64,000 nucleotides of DNA from Beduinella massiliensis. Its GTDB lineage: Bacteria > Bacillota > Clostridia > Christensenellales > Aristaeellaceae. Both the position numbers and the translations under genes were made by a program. The notes below the pieces were generated by a model. The model searched no databases. It saw nothing but the letters and a program-made list of their open reading frames with translations, and was not told where the DNA came from. Of this stretch, positions 33,810-41,129 are shown piece after piece (the stretch's first letter is position 1; each line of letters opens with the position of its first letter). Where the stretch lies: NCBI RefSeq assembly GCF_900199405.1, contig NZ_LT963430.1, positions 3,069,605-3,133,604 on the forward strand. Direction: 5' to 3'.

Positions 33810-34664
33810 ATGGACTACACAGCTTGCATCGACCGCCGCAAATCCATTCGGAATTATAAGGACAAGGCCATTCCCGCCGCCGTTCTGGAGGAAATTCGTT
33901 CGTTTCTTCCCAAGTGCCACCGCCTTCTGCCCGAAATCAAGTGGGAAGCGCGTTTGCTGGAGAAGGAGGCTGCGCAGGCGCTGAGCGGCGCCGCCGGGTA
34001 CAAGGGTTTCATGATCGCCGCCCCGGCCTACCTGCTGCTGCTTTCCGAGGAAAAGGAGCACTACATCGAAAACGCGGGCTATGTGGGCGAGGACATCGTC
34101 CTCAAGCTCACAGAACTCGGCCTCGCCTCCTGCTGGATCACGTTCGGCAGTGCGGACGCGGTCAAGGCGGCGCTGAAAATCGATTCGCCCTTGCAGGCGG
34201 CGGGCATGATCGCCTTTGGATACGCCGCCCCAATCCGGGAAAGCGTCCGCATCGACATGAAGACGCTATCCGACGTGGAGGTGCGGCGGGAGAGCGGCTA
34301 TTCCGCGCCCAAGCTTACGGTCGAGGACATGGTGCACCTCGGCGAGTGGGGACAGCGTCCCAATCCGTTCGAGCTCGCCTCGGATTCCCTCTGGCCCGCG
34401 CTGTACGCCGCAAGCCGTGCGCCCTCGTATTTCAACAGACAGCCCGTTCAGTTCATCGTAGACGGCGGACAGGTCGTCCTGGTCGTCCATCAGAGCGAGG
34501 AGACCGCCTGCCTGGACGAGCGGCTGAACGCGGGGATTGTGATGCTGCACTTCGCCGTCCTGCGCAAGGAGAGCGACCCGAATTTCCGCTGGGTCTTCGG
34601 CATGCCCGAAAAGCGTTACGCGCTGCCCGCGGGCTATCATGCGCTCGCGTGGTGCGTCGTTTGA
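33810..34664 (+). CDS. Nitroreductase-family flavoprotein
   Basis: The 284-residue protein has an N-terminal FMN-binding motif DRRKSIRNYKDKAI, a family-typical ELGLASCWI segment and a C-terminal YFNRQPVQFIV stretch that contacts the flavin. It is longer than classical NfsB types because two nitroreductase-like halves are joined, as in a Clostridia subgroup (nitroreductase-like, 'TM1586-type'). It probably reduces a quinone-like or nitro compound with NAD(P)H. AAAGGAG lies 7 bases before the start. It stands alone under its own promoter. Confidence 0.85.
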   Translation: MDYTACIDRRKSIRNYKDKAIPAAVLEEIRSFLPKCHRLLPEIKWEARLLEKEAAQALSGAAGYKGFMIAAPAYLLLLSEEKEHYIENAGYVGEDIVLKLTELGLASCWITFGSADAVKAALKIDSPLQAAGMIAFGYAAPIRESVRIDMKTLSDVEVRRESGYSAPKLTVEDMVHLGEWGQRPNPFELASDSLWPALYAASRAPSYFNRQPVQFIVDGGQVVLVVHQSEETACLDERLNAGIVMLHFAVLRKESDPNFRWVFGMPEKRYALPAGYHALAWCVV

Positions 34665-34721
34665 AAAAGCGCGCGCTGTCCCTCGCGCCGATGGCGCGCG
34701 CCGCCTCTTTTAGCAAATAAA

Positions 34722-34768
34722 AAAACACGGGGCATTTGTCCGTCCGGCGGGCAGATGCTCCGTGTTTT
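34722..34768. terminator. Terminator of the second sugar importer operon
   Basis: AAAACACGGGGCAT (34722-34735) pairs with ATGCTCCGTGTTTT (34755-34768) with one mismatch. The minus strand ends in TTTTTTTATTTGC, and the converging nitroreductase may use it as well. Confidence 0.75.
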
Positions 34769-34778
34769 GGGCCTCGTA

Positions 34779-35618
34779 TCAGCACTTGATCGCGCCGCTC
34801 GTGAGGCCCGCGATGATGTGCTTTTGAAAGCAGGCATAAATGACGATGATCGGTGCGATGGAAAGGACGAACGTTGCGAACGCGAGGTTGAATTCAAAGG
34901 CGTATTGGGATTTGAAGTTGTACTGAAAGAGCGGCAGCGTCCAATAAGCATTGGATCTGTTGAGCACCAGCAGGGGCATGAGAAAGTCGTTCCAGATCCA
35001 GAGCGAGTTGAGGATGATGATCGTGCCCGTCATCGGCTTCATCATGGGAAAGATGATGCGCGTGTAGGTGGTCAGGATGCCGCTTCCGTCGATCCGCGCC
35101 GCCTCTTCGACCTCCCCTGGGATCACCGTGCGCAGGTAACCCTGATACAGGAATACGCCCTGCGTCAGGGAATAGGTGATGTACAGCACGATGAGGCCGC
35201 CCTGATGCATCAGGTTCATCGCGCTCATCTGCTGCGTCATGGGCAGCATGAACACCTGGAAGGGAATCAGGATGCCCGCCACCAACAGCGCGTTGAACAC
35301 CTTATAGTAGAGGCGGCCGATGTTCTTGTGAATCGCATAGGCGGTCATCGGCACGACGGCCAGGATGCCCGCAACGGACGCGACCAGGATCAGCACGGAG
35401 TTTTGAAAGTACTGGATGAAGTTGTTCTTGGCGATGACCGTCTTGAAGTTGTCCAGATACAGGGAACTGGGCAGCGCGAAAAAGTCGTTCATGCTCTCCG
35501 CCGTCGGCTTGAACGCCGTCAGCACGGCGAGATAAAAAGGAATGCAGATGACGAGCAGACCGGCGGTGAGCACGGCATAGGCCAAGACCCTCGAAAGACG
35601 TTTGCCGGATTTAGCCAT
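34779..35618 (-). CDS. Sugar ABC transporter permease, MalG/MsmG-like
   Basis: A 279-residue permease with six hydrophobic segments and the EAA loop EEAARIDGSGILTTYTRIIFP. It is the MalG-side component of a carbohydrate uptake family-1 importer and the last gene of the operon; its start overlaps the stop of the MalF-side gene by 8 bases (35611-35618). Neighbours (nucleoside hydrolase, ribokinase fusion) hint at a nucleoside or pentose-containing substrate, which is inference. Confidence 0.93.
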   Translation of the reverse strand: MAKSGKRLSRVLAYAVLTAGLLVICIPFYLAVLTAFKPTAESMNDFFALPSSLYLDNFKTVIAKNNFIQYFQNSVLILVASVAGILAVVPMTAYAIHKNIGRLYYKVFNALLVAGILIPFQVFMLPMTQQMSAMNLMHQGGLIVLYITYSLTQGVFLYQGYLRTVIPGEVEEAARIDGSGILTTYTRIIFPMMKPMTGTIIILNSLWIWNDFLMPLLVLNRSNAYWTLPLFQYNFKSQYAFEFNLAFATFVLSIAPIIVIYACFQKHIIAGLTSGAIKC

Positions 35619-36486
35619 CCTGTTTCACCTCGAATCTCCTGCTGACGCCAAGCTGCACCACGGTAAAGATGAGGATGACGGCAAATACCGCGATGGAAAG
35701 CGCGTTGGAATAGCTGAACTTGAGCTCTTTAAAGGCGTAGTTGTAGATGAGCATGCCGACGGATTCCGTGGTTCGGGCCGGTCCGCCGCCGGTCAGGGCG
35801 TAGATGTTGTCAAAGGCCATCAGCCCGCCCTTGATGGTCATGATCGTGACGATGTTCAAGGTGGGGATCAAAAAAGGCACCTTGATGTGCAGAAACGTCT
35901 GCCAGCTGTTTGCGCCGTCCAGCCAGGCTGATTCGATCAAATCCTGCGGCACATTTTGAAGGGCCGACAGAAAGAGCAGGATGTTCGTCGAAAGGCCCTG
36001 CCAAAGCGCCGTAAAGACGACCGCCCAGAAGGCGAGGTGCACATTGCCCAGCACGCTGCTGGACAGCACCTTGGAGCCGATCTGCTTTCCGATCTGCGGA
36101 AGCGCGTTGGTAAACAGCTGATTCCAGATCAGCGCCACGGTCACCGTGCTGAGCACGGCCGGCAGGAAGTACATCGTCCTGTAAAAGCCGCGGCCGCGAA
36201 TGACGGTGTTGAGCATCAGCGCGATCGCCAGGCCCAGCACCAGCACGCCGATCAGCATGACGATCGTGTATTCCACCGTAAACGAGGCGGTGCGGGCGAT
36301 CTTGCGGTCGGAGAACAGGGACGCATAATTCGCAAGGCCGATAAAGTTTTTGTCTCTGCTGATGCCGTTCCAGTCGAGGAGGCTGTATGCCATGCCGCTT
36401 ATGAGCGGCATGATGAAGAAGACGGCATACAGCGCGGCGGCCGGAAGGCTCATCAGAAAGTAGACGATCCTGTTGCGTTTTTGCAT
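35611..36486 (-). CDS. Sugar ABC transporter permease, MalF/MsmF-like
   Basis: The 291-residue protein has six hydrophobic segments and the EAA-type loop IESAWLDGANSWQTFLHIKVP. It starts at 36486 (MQKRNRIVYF); GAAAGG lies about 8 bases upstream. The frame is open further upstream but without the family start. It joins the MalG-side permease to make the membrane channel. As with the first importer, no ATPase gene is near, so a shared ATPase is likely. Confidence 0.92.
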   Translation of the reverse strand: MQKRNRIVYFLMSLPAAALYAVFFIMPLISGMAYSLLDWNGISRDKNFIGLANYASLFSDRKIARTASFTVEYTIVMLIGVLVLGLAIALMLNTVIRGRGFYRTMYFLPAVLSTVTVALIWNQLFTNALPQIGKQIGSKVLSSSVLGNVHLAFWAVVFTALWQGLSTNILLFLSALQNVPQDLIESAWLDGANSWQTFLHIKVPFLIPTLNIVTIMTIKGGLMAFDNIYALTGGGPARTTESVGMLIYNYAFKELKFSYSNALSIAVFAVILIFTVVQLGVSRRFEVKQDG

Positions 36487-36570
36487 GCATTCACAGCCTT
36501 TCGTGGGTAATTCAGGGCCGAACCGCCCTCGAAACGGCGATGCCATTTCTCCGGCGGTCCGGCCAGTTCA

Positions 36571-37782
36571 TTACTTTCCGAAGATCTCGTCGAGGTTCTC
36601 GTTGAGCGACGCACGGTCGTGCAGCACGAAATATGACGCGAGCTCCTGCTGCCATTCTCCGTCCACGCCGGAGGCCCAGTTGAAGTGCAGCCACGGTTCG
36701 CTGCGGCCCTCTTCGTAAAGCAGGCTGGTCACGCCCTCGATCTGCGGGGAAACCGCCTTGACGCCGTTGATGGTGGAGGGGGACTTTTCACGGTCGGCAA
36801 AGTACTGCGCCGTCTCGGTGGAAGTCAGGTAGGCGACGAAGTCCTGCACCTGTTCCGAATTCTGGGTGTCCGCCGCGATGGAAAAGGCGAGGTCGATGCC
36901 GTACTGGATCATGCCGTTGCCTTCGTCGTTGGGCATCGGGAACATGGCAATCTCGTCCTGCATGCCCGCCTGCTCGGTCACGGCAAGCGCCCAGATGCCC
37001 TGCGGGAGCATGAGCGCTTCACCGCGGCTGAACAGCGCGACGGCCGTGCTGTAGTCGGTGCTGATCGAGTCCGGCTGCGAATTGTCCTCAAAGAAGTCGA
37101 GCCAATCGACCATCTTCTGAAACAGGGCGGAATCTTCCATCTTCACGCCGCTGTCTGCGAAGAGCGCATTCGCCGCCTCCGCGCCCTCCAGGTTGAGGAG
37201 GATGTTCTCCGCAAGGTGGCCGACGGTCCAGCCTTCCTTAAAGCTGGTGGCCATGGGAATATAGCCCGCCGCCTTGATCGCCTCGCACAGCGCCTTCAGT
37301 TCGTCCCAGGTGGCCGGCGCCTTCAGGCCCAGCTCGTCAAACTTCGTCTTGTTGTAAAAGATGCCCCAGCCGTTGACAGTCATGGGAATGCTGTAGCTTT
37401 TGCCGTCGACCTCGATGCCGGACAGAAAGCTTTCGTTGATGTTCTTGAGATACTCGCTGCCCGTCAGATCCATGTAGTAGCCCTCAGCCGCCTGCAGGCG
37501 GAAGTCCGATTCGTTCGGATACACGCCCAGGATGTCCGGCAGGTCGCCGGAAGCCATGCGGGAGTACAGGACGGTCGCCGCGTCAGGCACCTGCGTCTGC
37601 GTAACCTTTACGCCCGGATTTCCTTCCTCGTACATCGCGAAAATCTCGTTGAACAGGTCTACGGTCTCGCTCTTGCGCGAGAAAAACTCGATCTCCGCCG
37701 CGTCGTCCGCCAGCGCCAGAGCGGATGTCAGGCACATCGCCGCCGCCAGGATCAGGGCCAACCCATGTCTCATCGTCTTCAT
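36571..37782 (-). CDS. ABC transporter extracellular solute-binding protein, MsmE-like
   Basis: A 403-residue secreted protein. The signal peptide ends in ALALA (signal peptidase I type), and the Cys at residue 17 is not in a lipobox. The body is a family 1 carbohydrate-binding fold (PDAATVLYSRMASGDLPDI, VNGWGIFYNKTKFDELGL). It precedes the two permease genes and follows the nucleoside hydrolase by 58 bases. The ligand may be a nucleoside or a pentose-containing oligosaccharide, judging only from neighbours. Confidence 0.92.
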   Translation of the reverse strand: MKTMRHGLALILAAAMCLTSALALADDAAEIEFFSRKSETVDLFNEIFAMYEEGNPGVKVTQTQVPDAATVLYSRMASGDLPDILGVYPNESDFRLQAAEGYYMDLTGSEYLKNINESFLSGIEVDGKSYSIPMTVNGWGIFYNKTKFDELGLKAPATWDELKALCEAIKAAGYIPMATSFKEGWTVGHLAENILLNLEGAEAANALFADSGVKMEDSALFQKMVDWLDFFEDNSQPDSISTDYSTAVALFSRGEALMLPQGIWALAVTEQAGMQDEIAMFPMPNDEGNGMIQYGIDLAFSIAADTQNSEQVQDFVAYLTSTETAQYFADREKSPSTINGVKAVSPQIEGVTSLLYEEGRSEPWLHFNWASGVDGEWQQELASYFVLHDRASLNENLDEIFGK

Positions 37783-37840
37783 GTGGAAATCTCCTTTCGT
37801 CTTTCAGGTCTTCTTTTTTTCTTCCAGCGCATTCCCAGCC

Positions 37841-38734
37841 TCATGCCTTTAGCTGCGGAAACACCCTGGCAAAAAACAAATCCTTAAACCGCTCGCAGTC
37901 CACCTTTGCCGCCACTGCGGCGTTGGCCGGCGGCTCGCTTCCCCAAAACGCGTCCACCCTGCGGGCGGTAACGCCGCGCGAAAACTCCCCTGAGCGCTCT
38001 ACGCGCAGCTGCATGGGCTCAAATTCGATCAGCTCCGGATGGGCGATCGCCGCGGCTGTAAGCGGGTCGTGCAGGATCGGCATGTGGTGCGAGCGCTCCA
38101 TCCACTTCCTCGTCCAGCGGCTCAGCAGCCGGACCCGTTCGTCGTCTACGGCTTGCATCGCCTCCACCTCCTCCGGCGTCATCCGGCACTTCAGCGTCAC
38201 GTCCAGGCCCACCATCGTGACCTTCTCGTAGCTTCTGAACACGATGTCCGCCGCTTCCGGGTCGCAGCACACGTTCCACTCGGGATAGTGTGCGGAATAC
38301 ATGCCGCACATCACATACAGCGGCACGCCGCGCATCACGTCGGGCGCGATCCTGACGGCGCAGGCGATGTTGGTCAGCGGGGCGATCGCGAGGATCGCCG
38401 TGTCCGGGTGCCGCCGCGCCGTTTCGATGATAAAGCGCACGGCGTCCATGCTGCAGTTGGGTTCAACCGGGTTCACCCCCTCGTCCCAGTGCGCCGGGAT
38501 GTCCTCTACGTCCGCCGGGGTGTTCAGCGGCTGCCTGATTCCCTCCGCCACCGGAACATCCAGCCTGCCATACGCGCGCAAAAGCTGTAACACCAGCTGG
38601 CTGCGAAGACGCGTATTGCGAAACGCCGTCGTAACGCCCAGCACGTTCAGCCCGGGTTCCGCCAGCGCGTAGGCAAGTGCGTAGGCGTCGTCGATGTCGT
38701 CGCCGATATCGGTATCGATGATCACATTCTGCAT
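37841..38734 (-). CDS. Nucleoside hydrolase (IunH family)
   Basis: The 297-residue protein has the Asp cluster DTDIGDDIDDAYAL at residues 7-20 that binds Ca2+ and ribose in inosine-uridine nucleoside hydrolases, plus the family-typical PLTNIACAV and the C-terminal HDPLTAAA. It splits ribonucleosides to base and ribose. The start at 38734 is the family start; GAGAGG lies about 9 bases upstream. It leads the importer operon and is divergent from the LacI-ribokinase gene, which could phosphorylate the ribose it frees. Confidence 0.93.
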   Translation of the reverse strand: MQNVIIDTDIGDDIDDAYALAYALAEPGLNVLGVTTAFRNTRLRSQLVLQLLRAYGRLDVPVAEGIRQPLNTPADVEDIPAHWDEGVNPVEPNCSMDAVRFIIETARRHPDTAILAIAPLTNIACAVRIAPDVMRGVPLYVMCGMYSAHYPEWNVCCDPEAADIVFRSYEKVTMVGLDVTLKCRMTPEEVEAMQAVDDERVRLLSRWTRKWMERSHHMPILHDPLTAAAIAHPELIEFEPMQLRVERSGEFSRGVTARRVDAFWGSEPPANAAVAAKVDCERFKDLFFARVFPQLKA

Positions 38735-38781
38735 GCCGTGAAAGACCTCTCTTCTTTTCCTGCCAAGGATTGTAAACCTTT

Positions 38782-38879
38782 TTCTTAAAATGTTTTTCTT
38801 GTGCACACTGTACCACAGGAGTTATACAGTGTCAATAGATAAAAATCATTTTCCTAAAATATTTTTCCCATTTGTGCAC
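38782..38879. promoter_or_regulatory. Pair of operator-like direct repeats in the divergent region
   Basis: Site 1 (38782-38806) and site 2 (38851-38879) share TTC-YTAAAAT-RTTTTTC and then TTGTGCAC; the spacing inside differs by 4 bases. The cores (AAAATATTTT type) are palindromic, as is GTGCAC. Site 1 sits at the leftward start site and site 2 just upstream of the rightward -35. They are good candidates for binding by the divergent LacI-type regulator. Confidence 0.65.
38807..38835 (-). promoter_or_regulatory. Promoter of the nucleoside hydrolase / importer operon
   Basis: On the minus strand TTGACA (38835-38830), 17 bases, TACAGT (38812-38807). Operator-like site 1 covers the region directly downstream. 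Confidence 0.7.
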
Positions 38880-38883
38880 GCTA

Positions 38884-38912
38884 TTGCAATCTGCAACCTT
38901 TTCCTCTAAAAT
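38884..38912 (+). promoter_or_regulatory. Promoter of the LacI-ribokinase gene
   Basis: TTGCAA (38884-38889), 17 bases, TAAAAT (38907-38912), about 32 bases before the start. Operator-like site 2 ends 4 bases upstream of the -35. Confidence 0.65.
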
Positions 38913-38943
38913 GATATTTATCATGATTTACCGGGGGATGCAT

Positions 38944-40848
38944 ATGACCATCAAGGATATCGCCAGGGCCGCGGGCGTCTCCATCGCGACCGTCTCCAAG
39001 GTGCTCAACGGCAAGGAAGAGGGCGTGGGGGAAGACACCAGAAACCGCGTGCTGCAGGTCGTTCAGGAGATGAACTACGTTCCCTATTCTAAGATTCGCC
39101 ACCGTCTCGCCCAACAGAGCGGCATCGTCTCGCTGATCTTGCCCAGCCTTGAGACGCCCTTTCTCTGCGCCTTTTACGCGCATGTTTCCCGCCTATTCCA
39201 GTCCACGGAATATGCGCTGTCCCTCGCGCTTACGGGGTTTGACCCGGAGGCCGAGCGCGCGGCCATAGACAGCTTCTGCGAACGGCAGGCGGCCGGTATC
39301 CTCCTGTATCCCTCCGGCGAGGAGGCCTGCCGTCATCTTCTTACGCACCCCGAAAGGCCCTCTTCCGTCGTGCTGATCGACGGCGAGGGCGACACGCCCC
39401 TGCACACGCGCGTGTCGCGGCTCCACGCAAAGGCCGCCGCGCAGGCGGTGCAGCTGCTCGTCCAGTCCGGTGGCCGGCATATCGCCCTGATCCTGCATCC
39501 GGGCCCGACCTTCGTCTTAGAGCAGCTCACGGGCGGATACCGGCGCGCCCTGCTCGATTCGGGATACGAATACGACAAAAGCCTCGTCGTTTCCCTGGAC
39601 AGCTTCTTCGATCAGTCCGCGAACATGCTGCTCGGCCTCGGCGTCAACGGGATCGTCTGTCAGGACATGGCCTGCGCCCGGGCGGTGTACGCCTTTTTGT
39701 CCAAGCAGCACCTGCGCGTCCCCGACGACGTCGCCGTGATCTCGTTGGAGGATTCGCCCTACACGCCCCTGCTCACTCCCCCGCTTACGACCTGCGGCTT
39801 TGACCCCAAAGAGCTCGCGGAAAGCTGCTTTCAGGCGCTCATGGCCCAGCTAAGGCCCAAGGCCGGCCAGGCGGCGGAGCCCCTTCCGCCCCTGAACGCG
39901 CACCTCATCAGCCGCCGCAGCGTGGAGCGGGAGCTTCATCCGGAGCCAAGCAAAATTGCCGTCGTCGGCTGGCTGAACATGGACGTCAACCTCGAAATCC
40001 CCTATCACCCCGCGTTGGGCAACGCGCTGACCGCCACCCATATGAACTGCCTGCCCGGCGGCAAGGGAGGAAATCAGGCGATGGGCGCCGTGACGCTGGG
40101 CGCTTCCGCAGTCATGATCGGCGTGCTGGGCAACGACCTGTACGGCAAGCAGATCTACGCGCAGCTCATGCGCGGCGGCGTGGACATGCAGGCCGTGACG
40201 TTCGACGAACACCACCCGACCGGCACTGCCTACATCAACATCATCCCGGACGGTTCCAGCACCACGATCGGGAACGCCGGCGCCAACTGCTGCCTGGACC
40301 GCGAATATATCGCCCGTTACGAACCGCTGATCGCGAAGAGCAGCTATTGCCTGATGGAGGGCGAAGTGGACGAGGAGGCGCTCGCCTATCTCTTGGGCCT
40401 CTGCCGGCGCTGCGGCGTCTGCTCGATCTTCAAGCCCAACCTGACCCCGACGCCGCGCTTTATGCGGGAGGTGATGGGGCTGGCCGACATCCTCGTGCCC
40501 AACGAAAACGAGCTCGACATCCTTCTCCCCGGCACGGGCGACGTGGAGAAGAAGGCTCGCGCGCTCCTCGCGCTGGGCGTTCAGCACGTGATCGTCACCC
40601 GGGGAGCAAAGGGCTGCCTGTGGGTGCACGGCGGCCAGTCCAAAGCCTACCCGGCCGCCTCCGTCCGCTGCATCGATTCCACCGGCGCGAGCGACGTCTT
40701 CATCAGCTGCCTCGCCGTCCTGCTTACGGAAGGCAAGGACATGGACAGCGCCATCCGTTACGCCAACGCCGCAGCGGGCTACAGCGTCATGTGGAAGGGC
40801 GTCCAAAACGCCATCCCGGACCGGCAGACTCTCGAATCCCTCTGCTAG
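38944..40848 (+). CDS. LacI-family regulator fused to a ribokinase (PfkB) domain
   Basis: The 634-residue protein joins two complete modules. Residues 1-22 are a LacI helix-turn-helix (TIKDIARAAGVSIATVSKVL) followed to about 330 by a periplasmic-binding-like sensor domain. Residues 337-634 are a PfkB kinase: VVGWLNMDVN start, GGKGGNQA at 372-379 and the catalytic loop IDSTGASDVF with Asp584; the usual GAGD is GASD. It can be expected to bind the divergent operator-like sites, sense a sugar and phosphorylate ribose or a similar sugar. The start at 38944 has GGGGG 6 bases upstream. The frame is continuous, with no stop or shift at the junction. Confidence 0.93.
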   Translation: MTIKDIARAAGVSIATVSKVLNGKEEGVGEDTRNRVLQVVQEMNYVPYSKIRHRLAQQSGIVSLILPSLETPFLCAFYAHVSRLFQSTEYALSLALTGFDPEAERAAIDSFCERQAAGILLYPSGEEACRHLLTHPERPSSVVLIDGEGDTPLHTRVSRLHAKAAAQAVQLLVQSGGRHIALILHPGPTFVLEQLTGGYRRALLDSGYEYDKSLVVSLDSFFDQSANMLLGLGVNGIVCQDMACARAVYAFLSKQHLRVPDDVAVISLEDSPYTPLLTPPLTTCGFDPKELAESCFQALMAQLRPKAGQAAEPLPPLNAHLISRRSVERELHPEPSKIAVVGWLNMDVNLEIPYHPALGNALTATHMNCLPGGKGGNQAMGAVTLGASAVMIGVLGNDLYGKQIYAQLMRGGVDMQAVTFDEHHPTGTAYINIIPDGSSTTIGNAGANCCLDREYIARYEPLIAKSSYCLMEGEVDEEALAYLLGLCRRCGVCSIFKPNLTPTPRFMREVMGLADILVPNENELDILLPGTGDVEKKARALLALGVQHVIVTRGAKGCLWVHGGQSKAYPAASVRCIDSTGASDVFISCLAVLLTEGKDMDSAIRYANAAAGYSVMWKGVQNAIPDRQTLESLC

Positions 40849-40897
40849 ACAGGCGCATAAGCCGTACAGCCGCCCGATGCGTCCGGGCAAAAAGAAG

Positions 40898-40922
40898 ACC
40901 GGCATCGCTGCGCGATGCCGGT
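40898..40922. terminator. Hairpin downstream of the LacI-ribokinase gene
   Basis: ACCGGCATCGC (40898-40908) pairs perfectly with GCGATGCCGGT (40912-40922) with a 3-base loop. On the minus strand it is followed by CTTCTTTTTG, so it also could stop leftward transcripts from nfnB. Confidence 0.6.
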
Positions 40923-41003
40923 TCCAGATGATCGACAAGGTATCGTCATATAAGTAGGTGCAGGAAGGGAGCCTTTGCCTTCATCAAAGTGCGCGAGGCC
41001 CGA

Positions 41004-41099
41004 CCGACCGGCAAAGCCGGTCGATACGATTCCACATGAAGGGGAAGCCTCCCCTTCATGCATCCCCTTTTATAAGACGATACTTTGTCAACGGTCTGA
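41004..41099. repeat. Dispersed hairpin repeat, copy A
   Basis: A 96-base element made of two hairpins: CGACCGGC-AAA-GCCGGTCG (41005-41023) and a CATGAAGGGGA / TCCCCTTCATG stem (41034-41061), then ATACTTTGTCAACGGTCTGA. A near-identical copy (about 5 differences) lies in the opposite orientation at 61391-61487. It does not overlap a gene and ends right at a GC-rich hairpin. Confidence 0.85.
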
Positions 41100-41124
41100 G
41101 GCCCGCCGTCCGGCGGGCCCTTTT
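41100..41124 (+). terminator. Hairpin at the end of the copy A repeat
   Basis: GGCCCGCCG (41100-41108) pairs with CGGCGGGCC (41111-41119), followed by CTTTTG. It lies between the converging LacI-ribokinase and nfnB genes. Confidence 0.65.
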
Positions 41125-41129
41125 GCGCC

